64,000 bases of DNA from Apoda limacodes. Taxonomy: Eukaryota; Arthropoda; Insecta; Lepidoptera; Limacodidae. Location: contig OX291545.1 in the NCBI GenBank assembly GCA_946406115.1, positions 23,865,153 to 23,929,152 on the forward strand, in the 5' to 3' direction. Below are positions 21,789 to 34,216 of the stretch, one piece after another; positions within the stretch are counted from its first letter, which is position 1; each line of letters opens with the position of its first letter. A program made the translations under genes and the position numbers. The notes beneath the pieces were generated by a model. That model was given only the letters and a program-made list of their open reading frames with translations. It had not been told where the DNA came from and ran no database searches.

Positions 21789-23870
21789 TAATATGAGTAT
21801 GATGTTAAGACTGCCCTTCATATGAATTTTGAGTATTTCCGTATGGAATCAATTAATAATAATTAGGAACAGGAGTAAGTTAACTTTGTAGTTACATGTC
21901 ATACGCCTCAAACTCTACTTATAATAATGTAATTTATTTAAACATATTTTTTACTCAAAGTCTTTAATCGCTTACTTCAGTGCTTTTGCAATTATTATAA
22001 GTGAAGTTTATGTGGTTGTAAATTAAGAACTACCACAGAATATTGTTTGTTGTGGTTTAAAGTATTTGGAAATTTAATTAATCATAAAAACGATAATTAA
22101 AGTTGGTGAAATTACCAATATGACATCACATTGCAGATATTAATTGGGTGTGTTTAGAGCGCAATCTGTGTCAAACAAATGTCTTTAAAATGATTATCCA
22201 AGCTTGATAGTATTATAGTACAGATTTAATCACACTTTTGCTGAATCTTAACTAGTAAAAAAAAGTTAATGTCCATAAATTTTCAATTTACTCTATAATT
22301 TATGATCTTGTACTACTGAATTTATAAATGTTTAATATTGAGTTTTTGTTTTTGCCTTGTGTCTTCACTCTAGGGGCACAAACTTCTCTCTGATATGAGG
22401 ATAGAAGCTTAGGCCATAGCTCATCATGCTGAGCGAGTGCATATTAGCTGACACTGTAAAGCTATTGGCCACATGGCAGTCAAATTTTTCAAGCTGCTTT
22501 TAAGGCCTCTGATTTGTCTTAACAACTGTTGTTATATAACAACAGCCATTTATATGGTGAGTATATGGACAGTTTTATATGCATTTCATTAAAAATTGTA
22601 TAAATTGTGCTACTCTAATAATGTCAATATTTTTCATTGTATACACTTTGTACCAATACTATTTATAGTTGCACCTAATTGGGTTTACTTGCTATTTATT
22701 TTTAGGTGATTAATACCTATGTGCAATTATTTTTGTATTTTGCTGCCTATTGTATCTTGAAGTTTAGTAAATAAATATTAATTTCCTGAGCAGATACAAT
22801 ACATGGACTAAATACTATATAAGAAGAGGATAAAAATGTGTCTAATAAAAAATAAATTGATTATATCTAAAACAGTGTGTCCATGTATAGCAGGAATGTG
22901 AAACTTGTTACCTGCTTAACATTTAAAATAGCTTACATACAATAGTCCTCTGAGAAAAAGGGTTGAAATACTGGTCTACTAGGGGCACCATTTGGTTTTT
23001 ATACATTAATTGGGTATTATATAATAAAATCATAAACAATAATAGGAACAGTTACACAATAACACTAGAAATTCAGTACTACAATGGGTGCTATCGTTTT
23101 TATATGAGCTTTGTGACCCGCTGATGCTCTGATCTTTATCCAGTTAGCCCAACAATGTCTGAGTTTGATACGCCTAAAGTACAGCATATGACATTTGTAA
23201 ACATATGCATTGTATATCTTTGGGTTTGGAAACTACAAACTAGTGAGTATAGTGCTCTTTCCAGATTTTATTGCACAAACTATAACAAAAAGAAAAATAA
23301 ATCAAGGTCATTTACTACCCGTTTTTGTATTTTTCAACCAAGGTTATGCAGCTAAAATTAAAATATATATTGCATTTATTTTTAAGATACAGGTTGTAAA
23401 TGTACAAAGATTTATTACATCCATCCTAATGGTTAAATTTACAAAAGTTTAAAAGTTTTAATGATGAAGTTGTTTGCTGTCATTGCCACAGCTTTTTTTA
23501 TTGTTTACCCCAAAAATTAGTTTTGAGGAGTAATTCACAAAATCAAATGTAAGTATCTTGAAATTATCCAATTGATCATATCAAGCTTCACTTATCAGAA
23601 ACGATATTTTTGTCTGTTACTTGCTCCGTTGTTGACAACAAACAACAGCAAGAGATTTTTTAAGTTCAAGAAAAGTGCAAATACCTTATATTTGGTCACA
23701 AGTTGATAACAGTCTTAATGTAAGCAAGTACTTACTACAGTCTACTGTATTATGTTATCTGTGCTAAAGTTATAGTGTAAAGAACAATATGAGATCTTCA
23801 TACCAAATACCTGTGTGCTATATATGCATGGTCCATATAAGCTGGACACGGATGGACAGCAACAACCAAG
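21789..23870. other. Cyclin Y 3'UTR and downstream DNA
   Basis: AT-rich, with no supported gene. GTAAATAAATATTAA near 22770 can serve as a polyadenylation signal. A SINE tail occupies about 22370-22480. Confidence 0.4.
22370..22480 (-). repeat. SINE tail fragment
   Basis: On minus: GATGAGCTATGGCCTAAGC, then CATATCAGAGAGAAGTTTGT. This resembles the body and tail of the 5S-headed SINE at 6600-6798 (GGAACTATGGCTTAAGCC). Confidence 0.5.
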
Positions 23871-23879
23871 TTCTTTAAC

Positions 23880-24110
23880 ACATAAGTAAAACCAGAAGTT
23901 GAAGCAGGGCATCAAAAAGCAAAACATTGAGTGTCTTGGACATGTACAAAGTAACAACAGATGTTACCTGCTTCAATTTTTATTGATGGGCAAAAGATGT
24001 GTTGGACGTCTTAAAAAGTCATGGCAAGTAACAATGGAGTTGACCGGATTTGCCATTGCAGAGCAGTTTATTTCTGTGGCTGACGAGCAGTAATGGGAAG
24101 GCACTTCAAG
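23880..24110 (+). pseudogene. Possible LINE reverse-transcriptase C-terminal remnant
   Basis: A frame with ECLGHV, then GKRCVGRLKKSW, recalls the LGH...GxRxxGRPxxRW tail common at the end of some LINE ORFs. Short and highly decayed, so a weak call. Confidence 0.35.
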
Positions 24111-25043
24111 AAGAACCGTGTACCAATTACATCTCACACAAGCACACCCTCGATCAAGCTATCGGTACACACTTATAAGGTGAGGGATATGAGATCCTAC
24201 ATAAAAATGTGTACACTCAGTTTGCTTGTCCTATGCAGAGGCTTGCGGTTGAGCTAGATAAAATACAGTACAGCATGAATGCAATAGAAATAATGCATGG
24301 ATAGTACTGAAATTGCTCTATTTTGGCCTTGCTAGTGAGATGCGTTCTTAGAGAGTCCCTTCAATGGTATATTGTGCCACAGTACACAAAAACTTATTGA
24401 TTGAACTATCAAAGTGAGTATAACACTCATAAGGACTTTTTTTAAAAGACATCTTGTGTGTTCAACACACAGTTCTCAGTTATCTTCTTGACAAGAAGAT
24501 AGACAGTATAAATAAGCGGAACATGTGTATGATATGTAGAAAACCTAAAATTTTTTTTTATTCTTTATGGAATACTGACGGATATAAATTTTGTAAGTTC
24601 ACTTTAAACAATGATCTTAAGAGCGCTTGAGTAAGACACGTTTAGGTTTTCTCTGAGTTCAAGCTGCTCAAACGGCCAGCGTAAGATGAACTATCCTCAC
24701 AAGCGTATGTGTAGCGCGACCAGTCTAACCCGTCGGCGACCGGAGTGGACAAGCAGCGTGATCTAACTTCGTGAAAGCGCATCGCGCACCAAAGCTTCTA
24801 TTGCAATGACACAATTTACATTATTTATTTATTTAATTTTAGTTAAAAATATAAAAATCTGTTTTGCTTACCGTTTTCGGTCTCTATTAAGTCTTGCTTA
24901 AACTCCTTAATAATTAGATTTTTTTAATAATTCAGTTATATGGTTTTATGGCGGTGAGCAATAAGTAGAATTTATTTATTTATTTTAACTGTCTTTTTAC
25001 AAATTTTTAAAAATGAAAACATATTTAAAAAAAAAAAATTGCC

Positions 25044-26017
25044 GTAGGGGGAGGGGGGGCACATTGATGCACAAAAATTCAACCGCTTTTTTAATGGACA
25101 AAAAGCATCATATTTGAATATTTATTTTGACGTGTGCATTGGCCAATATGTCAGTTTACATTTTGGTTACGAAATAGCCGCTAAAAGTAATTAGGTATAG
25201 AGATATACTGATTTTAAAAAAAAAAACGTTTTTGCATCAATGTACCCCACCAGAGTGGTACTTTGATACATAAGGGTAGGGCAATTTGATGCTTATTTAA
25301 AATCCATTAAAACTGCAATATATACCGTAACCTAAATTGTTTAATTACTTAAAATTAACAAATAAACCATATTATTAATTGAGATCATAAAATACTTTAT
25401 TAAGCGTGTAAACATTACTTACAATCAGTCTCTTACGTTTCTTAAAGAAAATAAACAAGAAAACAATATTGTCATCATCTTACTAGACTTTATTACTATC
25501 TTAAATATCAAATTAGTTATATACCTAACTACTCAGTAATCAGACATTAAACTTGAACATGGTTAATGCAAATATATTATAACGTAATAAAACCTCCTAT
25601 CAATAATACGTATCATTGTACCCCGCAACTTACTGAATCAAAGTGCCCCAATGGACTTTTTCCACAAACAAATAATTTTTAAAATTATTTATTAATATTG
25701 TACTCTAAAAAATATTTAAAAACACTTTTAAATATATTTACTTGCCTTTGGCAACATAAAACAAAAAAAAAAACTAATAAGACGGTGCTGAGACACGATC
25801 ACAAATCGGCTGAAGTTTTAGTTGGCAGCAGCATAAACACGTTTGTGACCGCTGAAGGCCAATGACGAACTAGTGGCGACCGGCGTCACAACTGTCATTC
25901 TTGCGCATGTACTTGAGCGTTCTAGTGACGTGCCAGACTGCGTAGTGTTTTTCAGTTTTTAAATATAGGTACTGTATAAATGTGCCCCGTGCATCAATGT
26001 GCCCCCCCTCCCCCTAC
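25044..26017. mobile_element. DNA element with perfect 29-bp terminal inverted repeats
   Basis: The first 29 bases from 25044 (GTAGGGGGAGGGGGGGCACA and on through TTGATGCAC) are repeated without a mismatch as the reverse complement ending at 26017. The interior has further copies of a CATCAATGTACCCC-like motif (about 25235, 25612). It lacks a transposase frame, so it is non-autonomous. No target duplication is evident. Confidence 0.82.
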
Positions 26018-27017
26018 TTACCGTATAAAAAAAAGAAAAATCTTTTAATGTATGTACTTATTATTTATATTAGTTATTGCAGTAGTTGAATAGAAAATCA
26101 ACTATAAAAAAAATGGACTCGCGCACCGTAGGTTCCGTACCACAATTAACATTAATTATCATAATTTACAAACACAAACAAAAAAATCCAAGTACTAACC
26201 AAGCCCGAGGGTGCTTAACTTTGATTATCGTTCCCAACAAACAAATGTGTTACTGTTTCTCTTAACGAAAATGTGTTTCTTGCTTCCCCCCCCCTTAACT
26301 TTTAACTTTTTATTATTTGTTAGATAATCTTCCATTATAACCTATTTCGGTCGAAAAGATAGAGCCTTTTATTGGCCGGACAGACAGACAGCGTAGGCTT
26401 AGCAATAGGACTCCGTTGGAACCCTCTGGGTACGGAATCCTAAAAACGAACCAAAACACAAAAAGTGATCACATTTCGTCTAAGCGCTCTTAAATTCATG
26501 TATAAGATCTACTTTTATAATGAAAGCAAGTACCGTATAAAAGTTTTTATTTAATGATATTTAATCTAACCATTAGGTACTGCTTCTTATCTTGCTATAA
26601 AAGTAATTTTTATGAATAGGTTTTTTCACATTAAATAACAGAGTAAATTATCTGTAACAAACATTAGCTTACTCTAGTAAGTGTTTAGGCTGCAATTTAT
26701 TAATTGATACAAAAAATACATAGGTATTATTATTACTGTAAAAGTGGTGTGATTCAATCATTTTTGTATTAACTACTTGTAATGATTTGTTCATCATTTA
26801 TATAATACAAACAAAACTTGGTTTTATATTCCTTTATGCTTCCAATTAAGATTATTTACTGTCGCTAAGTTTTATAAAAGCACTAATAGTTTAATAGTTA
26901 GGTTTTTTCGGAAATTGCTACTTAGTCTAGTGTGCAACTGCATTTTTGACTGATTTAGGGATCTTATGAATGTTAGTTGATGCTGTGCTTTAATAAAAGA
27001 GTATATCTACTAATGTA
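26018..27017. other. AT-rich intergenic stretch
   Basis: Only a GGGTTCCG-family fragment near 26370-26450 is recognised. No gene. Confidence 0.45.
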
Positions 27018-27147
27018 CCAGGGCTGTGTTCGAGAACTTAACCTGACGGGTGTAGAGTTTCAAGCTGTCCTGCAGAAAAATGTACCTACTTGCTACCCTG
27101 CTCAACGTGTTAGCCATCGTTGAGTGAGTTTCCGGACACGGCCCTGA
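27018..27147. mobile_element. Small MITE-like element
   Basis: The left end CCAGGGCTGTGTTCGAGAAC and the reverse complement of the right end (TCAGGGCCGTGTCCGGAAAC) match at 15 or more of 20 positions. 130 bp in all, with no coding content. Confidence 0.55.
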
Positions 27148-27149
27148 CA

Positions 27150-28160
27150 TGATATACTTATATTTAACGAACATGAACTTAGTTTATGAAGTAATGCCAA
27201 ATTGTTATATTGTATATCAAATTATAATTGTATTACCTATTATTAAAACGTTATTTTTTGGGTATTTACACACTTTTCTGATACTATATGTTATAGTCAT
27301 TATAAAAAGCATTTAGGTATATGTGTACTTATGTATGTAACCTACTTTTTATTTAAACCTACAGTATATACAGAGCTACTATCTATTGCAATAACTTAAA
27401 TACATATATCCTATTCATATGTGACTAAGTGAAATTAAACCTTTTTATATGAGTCTTTAAGTGTTTTTTTTTATGCGATTAAAATGTATAATTTTTTTTT
27501 ATAAGAAGTTTAGTTATTTTAGTAAGGTGTACACTGTAGACGTGAGCGCCGAAGTCAAAATCTTCAGCGGCGCGCGTCATAAGTGGCGACGTCTTTGGCG
27601 TGAACATTTGCTCATATAGCGACTTCAATTATGTTAGTTTATATGTAAATACCATTAACAAGAAATTATTTAATAGAAAATCTGTGTGGTTTCAAACATA
27701 GTAGAATAGTAGGGACCACCTACTTTTTTTTTTCTACGGTCATCAACACGTCTGACCAACGTGGTGACGGGTTAATCCCAAAATGGTGAGAGCAGCAACG
27801 AAACCCTCAATTTAATGAACGCACGATGAGTCTGATCTGTCGGATGATAAAATTGCACATATCGTCAGAAGTCAGTCTGCCGTACCTACTTGAGCCTGTT
27901 CCCAATAAGCTCTCTGTATGGATCTATTGAGAAAATAATATCTCAATAGATCTATGATGGATCTGGACAATGGATCAAGTAAGATTGAACAGATTTAAAT
28001 TAGCTAGTGGCATACTCAGCAACATTTATTTTTTTACAGAAAATGCTGAAATAATTTCTACTCATAATTTGCCTAGAATGTGTGTTATTAAGATATGTTA
28101 AATCGTGTTGGCTCGCGATCACTCTTCATTTTCACCTATGTCATTTTATCAGCTCTGTCA
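27150..28160. other. AT-rich intergenic stretch
   Basis: Nothing supported. A short GC-richer patch at 27540-27620 has no recognisable identity. Confidence 0.4.
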
Positions 28161-28165
28161 GTCAC

Positions 28166-28266
28166 CAGCGGCGCCGACTCGATAAGGGCTGCCGCCTAAC
28201 AGTGCGTTAGTCCACCAGAGCGGCGCCGACTCGATGATGCCTGCCGCCTGACAGTATGTTAGTCCC
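28166..28266 (+). repeat. Two-copy tandem repeat of ~52 bp
   Basis: Both units contain GCGGCGCCGACTCGAT, then TGCCGCCTRACAGT and GTTAGTCC. A diverged single relative, with the same downstream phrase AATATTTTAYGGTRTTAC, lies at about 45255-45365. Confidence 0.65.
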
Positions 28267-28339
28267 TTCTAATATTTTATGGTGTTACCACGTGCTACTG
28301 TCATTTGAATTCTTACCCCACCAATTTTTTTATAAAGTC

Positions 28340-28620
28340 GGTGCGCCTGCAGTCCGCTGCTGGACATAGGCCTCTCCCACGGTGCAGAACTTTGTACAGC
28401 GTTAGGCATCCAATGGCTCATAGCAATTTTGTGTATATCGCCGCGCGTCCCTCACTCAGTTTGCCTAGACGCAGGCTCCACTCAAGTACCTCATCTACAC
28501 AACCGGTCATCTGTTTTTCGACCAATGTGGCCATTGCCAGCCCTTTGCCATTTTAGCCTACTAATCATAAGGGCTATGACAGTGACTAGTTTTCTGACAC
28601 ATTATTCATTGCGGATCCAA
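28340..28620 (-). pseudogene. LINE reverse-transcriptase C-terminal remnant (RTE-like)
   Basis: On minus the pieces read SRLKWQRAGNGHIGRKTDDR and VEPASRQ. The fragment ends in CATGGGAGAGGCCTATGTC-type sequence (GGACATAGGCCTCTCCC on plus). This corresponds to the LKWQWAGHIARRTDGRW tail typical of lepidopteran RTE-type ORFs. Multiple stops. Confidence 0.55.
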
Positions 28621-28624
28621 TTTT

Positions 28625-29640
28625 TAGAGAAAATTCCGAGCAGCTTTTTCTTTAGCCGGTTAAGCAACTTTAAGCTTAGCTGGGTGTTCCCAGTTGTATG
28701 AAAACTGTAGGAAGACTGATTCTTCTGCGCCATGGAGAGACATCATTATGAATAATTGATTAGGTAGGTATTCCACTGTTTAAAATACAGTTTTTTGGTG
28801 GCTCTAACTAAATTCAAGCATGTTCAATTTTATCATTCATATTCAATAACTTCGTACTAAGAAAACTATTTTTTGAGCTATTTAAGAGCATTTGGATCGC
28901 CGTTCCTGTTTAATTATAATAGGTCCTACTAAAATTCCAGGATCCTGCTTAATCTGGTTTCACTGAGCAACACAGCAACCGACTCGCGACTGTAACATCT
29001 GTTGTTAAATAGCTTATATTAATTAACCTCTCTTTACGAAATAGCGTTGGTGAATAAAAGAATTTTGATTATTTATGTGAAAACGACTTTGAACAAGCAT
29101 TATTTGGATTAAAGTGCAACAAACTTTGGAACTTATTGGGAACAGTGTCAAGTAGATACGCCAGACTCAAGAATTCGGTAGAAAAATATATGCAAGTACT
29201 TGCATTTTACAGGTCTTGAGAGATATGAGAATAGGTATAAAAATGGTGGTCACTTATTGTATACTAGCGACTGTACACGGGTCAGAAAAGTTATGATAGT
29301 ATTAGCTGTGCCTCGAGATTTTTCCCGCGGAAAATTATTATCCTGCACAAGACAAACATTTAGCTTGAGTCTGGACTGAATGTTTTATACGCAAAATACT
29401 TATGCACCTAAGCATGAGCAACATCGATGCATCTATGTATTCGTCAAAAGATAAAAGTACATAAGTATTTTTATCAGTATGCCTAGTGTGAGTTATTAAC
29501 GCTAACGAAAAACATGTAGGGAAATCAAGGAGCGCTCGTAGCGGACGCGTTTTGAGACTGTTTTTTCTTATAGGACTTTTAATGAATTCGCGAACGCAAT
29601 AGTAGCGTTACAAATACGCAATAACTCACACTAGGCACAC
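28625..29640. other. Intergenic stretch
   Basis: No supported gene or repeat. Confidence 0.4.
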
Positions 29641-29755
29641 AGTTGTCTGGTAGTACCTAAGGTAGTATTATATTATCTATGTCATGGTAGGGCATTGCTA
29701 AGTTTGAAACCCGATGGGCCGCTGTGTGATATGTCCAGAAATCCTGTTATCTAAG
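29640..29755 (+). repeat. tRNA-SINE tail fragment
   Basis: AGTTGTCTGGTA...TTGCTAAGTTTG...GGGCCGCTGTGTGATATGTC matches, in order, the tail of the SINE at 35303-35585 (GTTGTCTGGTA...GGCGCTGTGTGTAATGTCC). The head is missing. Confidence 0.5.
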
Positions 29756-29901
29756 GAAGGCGAGGATTGGTTTCAAGCGTTTTACAAATTCGAGCTTGCA
29801 ATTTTACTCCTATATAATATGTATTTAAAAGAAAAATAGCACACTGCAGACCTATTTATTCCTAGAAAATGTCTTCAAAATTTCATAATGTTTGATTAGT
29901 A

Positions 29902-29996
29902 AGGGTCGGCCCATAACGAGACGCGACGCGACGTGTCACTACGAGCCACGAGAGGCAGGCGGCGCGACGCGACGCGTCTCGGTATGAGTTGACCCT
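29902..29996. mobile_element. Tiny GC-rich foldback element
   Basis: The left arm AAGGGTCGGCCCATAACGAG ACGCG and the reverse complement of the right arm (AGGGTCAACTCATACCGAGA CGCG) pair over about 33 bp. 95 bp in total, just downstream of the MALSU1-like gene. Confidence 0.6.
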
Positions 29997-30315
29997 AAGT
30001 GTCAAAAATAAGTGGGAAATTCGTTTGTATGAAGCACGCTGCGAGGCGCCGCGGATAGTATTAAAACAATCTAACTTGAACAAACTCACTACAAATAACC
30101 ACAGTTCAGAGCAAGTTGGTTGATATTTTTTTGAAGTTGTACATCAGCTGTCAATGTCAAATTTTGACTAAGTATTACACAAATTTAGTCCGGTTGTGGT
30201 TGTGGTTTTCTATATGGACGGCTACCTGTGTAAGATTGTTTCTGGTAGTAAAATAATTGTACACCTGGCAATTTTTTACTATATTTTACAACATCCTTAC
30301 ATAAATAGAAAATGA

Positions 30316-30485
30316 TTATCCTAATGGTTTAAGATCTTTTATGTATGAAGCATAATTTTCAAACATTTCAACAATTTCACTCTTCTTTCTTGCTTGTTCA
30401 TCATATTCAGGTCCTACGGCCCATAGGGTTTCCAGGTCATATATCTTTCTTGTTTTCTCTGAAAATATGTGGAGTGCAATATTTC
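30316..30485 (-). CDS. MALSU1-like exon 3 (C-terminus)
   Basis: 170 nt after acceptor TTTTCAG. Starts GNIALHIF and ends with stop TAA at 30316-30318. Confidence 0.92.
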
Positions 30486-33400
30486 CTGAAAAGCAATTAT
30501 ATTTTACTAATAAATATGTAATAAAACTATGTCTGCAAATAAAACATTTCCAAACAAAAAAGTCAAAGTAATTTTTTTTTGTTCAAATTAGGTTTTTACA
30601 AACACTTTTGAATCGTCAAAGTTATGAAATACTACTTTTTGTATATGTATAAGTAGGTACCTAGGTAGCAGGTAATAAAACGACTATAGCAGTTGCCCAA
30701 AATGTAGTCTTAGAGTTCTAAATATTTTAAATTTGTATAATATTTTTTTTGTTGTGTTTGTGTATATAAAGAAAAAAAGGTTCAAGTGCGAGTCGGACTC
30801 GCGCACTAAGGTTAAATCGTTTTTAATGAAATTTTGGTAAGTTGTGCACACGCCGGAGAAGGTTTCTGAATTAGTACAACCCTTTTCACAAAGGTCAAAT
30901 TAAAAAGATTTTTGTTTTAAGTGGCTTTCTTGTTCGGTTGTCTTTGTATACAAAGTATGATGACTATTTGGCATGTTTAATAATAAAAGGTTATTGTAGT
31001 CCAAATTCTTAAAATTTTATTTACCTAAATCTAAAGCCATCCATTCATCTGAATTTTTGCCTTCAATTTTTGGTATGTGATCAGTCTTCAAACACTTTTT
31101 TTTATAAACCTTTCTAACAAACTCAGCCAAAGCTAATAAATGTCTTTTGCTGCGTGTGCTTACAATACAGATGTATTCCACAAAATTTATATCCTGCGGG
31201 ACTGCTGCTACAAATATATCTCTTGAGTTTTCTCTCTTAAGTAAGTCTACAAGGTCTTCAATTTCAAAAACTCCATTTTTCCCTCCTTAAAATATAAAAT
31301 TAACCAGTTATAAAAGTACTTAATTTTTACTTTGTTAATAGGTTTAATTATAATAGGTTACGTAAACAAGCAATCAGGCAAAAAAAAGAATTGAAGTCAC
31401 AATAGAAGTATCTAAAAATGCAAGTAGATGCCATACATCCATTTAAAATTGAATCTATATGGATGCATGACATAAAATAATAAAAATATCATGCAAAGGA
31501 AATGGCCTGAAAATGTATAGGCAGAAAACCCAGAATCAACAAGAACAAATATTTACCAATGGGTTCACTTTTTTAAACCTTTGATGTCACCGAAAGGCCA
31601 ACCCCGAAATCAGTAAAGTATAGGAGCAATGAGCCAACAAAAATAAATATAGAAATCTTAGTCTTGTTGTAGTTGTTTGTGTTGTTCTTACGTTCTCTAT
31701 TGTTTACTTTATCTATTTTTTATACCACAAAGGTGTCAAATATACTTACGGGCCCTCTGATGTTACGCGGATTGCCACCTATGGACGCTTGCAACACCAG
31801 GGACATTACTCATGCGCTGCAGTCTTTAAAAATTTAATGACTCGCTTCTTGAAGAACCCAATACTGTAGTTCCTAAAGAAAACCTTGGCAGGGAGTTTAA
31901 TAAGCGTAAGCGTGTAGTAAGCGGGAGGAAGCACCTCTTAAACCACACAGTGTGTGACTATTTAGGTTCTAAGGTGTGATGATGAATTTCCTGGTGATGG
32001 CAGATGGAGCAATGGTAGTAAGTATCTGTGGTCATCATTTTAAATAAGTCCCCCCTTTTTGTGGCTCAGATACATTATTTGATAGAGCACGAAGAGTGTT
32101 TGCCAGTGTGAGCACAAACTAAAACGTCCATTGTTTTAGACACAGGTCGCTAAAGTAGGTAGTTACTCTTGCTTAGTGGATGTTTGTTTTCAACTAGAGA
32201 TCACACTTTCATGAGAGAGAGATCACAAATTACAATTTTTTGTATAAGATATAATATAAATGTACATACATAATAAGTCTACACAGAATGCAAGAAATGT
32301 CTATTAAGCTGGAACCACCACTTACTTAAAAATAAACTATTCTACAATTTGTTGCTTATTTGTTACGCAAGAATTGTTTTGTTGCTCTAGCCAAAAAACA
32401 AAGGTTAGGCTAGCTTAGCACCACCATAACTGTAACTTTTGATGTAATGAATCTTTTTAATGATTCAAACAGCATATTTTGTTGCTTATTTGTTGCTGAA
32501 GGATAGGTGAGGTCCCATTCCTGGAATTCGACCATTACAAAGGACTGCTGTAAAAGTTAACTAACCAATAAGAATAAAACGATTATCACTTAGGGATAAC
32601 AATTTCAATTATAGCCCTTAATAATCCTTGATTATGTATATGATTATTTTGGTTTTTCAAACAAAACATTGCTATTGATAAGGAAACGTATTTAGTAATA
32701 ATTGTAAAATAAAGTAATATAAGAAATATAGAAGGTAAAATAAAAAAACTTTACAAAATTTAATTTTTGCCTTTTAGTAAATAAAAATTATTAAAAAAAT
32801 TTGTTTAAATTTTTAAAATTAGCACTTCACGATCAAAATAAGATTAAACCAACTTTGAGATTCACTGCCAGATTAAGATCCTCCCTCTTTCACTCGTTTT
32901 GAGATTTCAATAAATCATTCAATTAATAATAAGGGACCAGCTTAATACTTAAGCTAGCCCAGCCTTTGTTTCTCAGCAATGGACAAAAACAAAATGGTTT
33001 TTGGTGTAAAACATCAGCAACAAATTAGAAAAACTTCTACAGTTATTTACTGCGGATCTGCATTTTTTATCAATTTTCCAGTTTTGGTCCCTGTTACAGT
33101 ATCAGGGAATGGGACCTTGCCTATCCTTCAGCAACAAATTAGCAACAAAATATGCCATTTGAATTGTTAGTAAAGCTCCATCAGATCAAAAGTTACAGCT
33201 ATGGTGGTGCTAGCTAATTACTTAAGAGAGTCCAACTTTTGTTCCTTGGAAACGGCTAGAGCAACAAAATCAATTCTTGCGTAAAAAATAAGCAACAAAA
33301 TAGCAACAAATTGTGGAATAATATATTTTTGGTTGGGTGAAAGTGGTGGTTTAGTGTTAATATCTGCAAGAAAGTTTTTGGTTGACTCTGGATTTTTTTG

Positions 33401-34147
33401 CTGATGGTTCATTGATTTGACGACTACATATTTAAGCCTTCACATTCTGTACATACATTTTTTTTTGTCGACTCTGGGTTTTTTCTGCCTTCTTGTTTAA
33501 ACTTTGTATTATGTATTAGCTCAGTTTTGTACCTAGTATTTTGTATGCAAAACATATACTACAAAACATGTTTGTTGTTTAGAAATAATGTGACACTCCA
33601 ATAAAAAAAATGAACTATACTAAATTTTACTCTAATTTCATAATTTAATTTAATTTCTGTAAAGCATTCATATTGATAGAACACATAGCCAGGAGCAATG
33701 TTTGTATGAACCATATTTTTCTGTGATCATTCTCTCAGTTGCTATGAATACAAATCTTAATGAAAAATTAAAATTTGTACACTCCTACCCGGGTTTGACC
33801 TTACAATTAAACTTTTACTATTACTCCAATATAACTTAATTACTTACTAGGAGTTGAATAAACTTACTTTCTAAGTTGATCCCATCAAATTCATCTGTAA
33901 GTATAGGGTATTTATCATGTACAAGTAGTTCTTCCGCTGTATTTTCAATTACAGGTGAATTTATCTCTGTTATTACCTGATATTTACTAGCTATAGCGGC
34001 AGAGGTTAGTTTTGGAGGTTTGGATGCAAATCTAGGATTATTAAGAAGTTTCCCGCATCGCAGTTGTTTCTTGAGAACTAAAGAATGTTGAACTGTAACT
34101 TTACATTTATTATTTAAATGTAGTCCTCTTAAAGTATGTCTTATCAT
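30316..34147 (-). CDS. Mitochondrial ribosome silencing factor (MALSU1/RsfS family), three exons
   Basis: Exons 33868-34147, 31025-31285 and 30316-30485 join in phases 1 and 1 with GT-AG borders, giving about 236 residues. MALSU1 binds the mitochondrial large ribosomal subunit (via uL14m) and blocks premature subunit joining. The N-terminus (MIRHTLRGLHLNNKCKV, many basic residues, no acidic ones) fits a mitochondrial transit peptide. The RsfS domain is in exons 2 and 3: EIEDLVDLLKRENSRDIFVA, IVSTRSKRHLLALAEFV, IEGKNSDEWMALDLG and NIALHIFSEKTRKIYDLETLW. It ends KDLKPLG. An upstream in-frame ATG at 34216 would add 23 mostly hydrophobic residues; I prefer 34147. The exon-2 acceptor could be shifted by 3 nt (AAG|GAG or GAG|GGA). 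Confidence 0.92.
31025..31285 (-). CDS. MALSU1-like exon 2 (RsfS core)
   Basis: 261 nt, phase 1 in and out. Acceptor TTTTAAG; donor TTAG|GTAAAT. Confidence 0.9.
31715..32135 (-). mobile_element. Degenerate LINE 3' end in MALSU1-like intron 1
   Basis: Follows the 3' end of the LINE at 53276-55165: TTTTTTATACCACAAAGGTG, GACGCTTGCAACACCAGG, TTGAAGAACCCAATACTGTA and CCTTGGCAGGGAG. It carries many substitutions and is older than the copies at 6.8 and 62.7 kb. Confidence 0.7.
32336..33330. mobile_element. Foldback element with ~190-bp inverted arms, in MALSU1-like intron 1
   Basis: The left arm (about 32336-32528) and the right arm (about 33095-33330) are reverse complements with modest divergence. 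They share TACGCAAGAATTG, TTTGTTGCTCTAGCC, AGCACCACCATA, TGTAACTTTTGAT and TTGTTGCTGAAGGATAGG. The right arm has a small extra repeat of GCAACAAAAT. The roughly 570-bp loop is AT-rich and non-coding. Confidence 0.8.
33868..34147 (-). CDS. MALSU1-like exon 1 (transit peptide)
   Basis: 280 nt ending in phase 1 at GAAA|GTAAGT. Contains the basic presequence and an acidic linker (DKYPILTDEFDGINLE). Confidence 0.85.
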
Positions 34148-34216
34148 TTTAACAGTCTCTTTGATTACAATTTTTGACAGTATCAGTGTTGCTAGATAAG
34201 TCAAGGCATGAATCAA

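Noticed and set aside
23155..23452. Two overlapping 66- and 80-codon frames after Cyclin Y
   Set aside because: AT-rich 3' region with no motif; random open frames.
28160..28280. CRISPR-like direct repeats
   Set aside because: Only two diverged units, no spacers, and a eukaryotic context; an ordinary tandem duplication.
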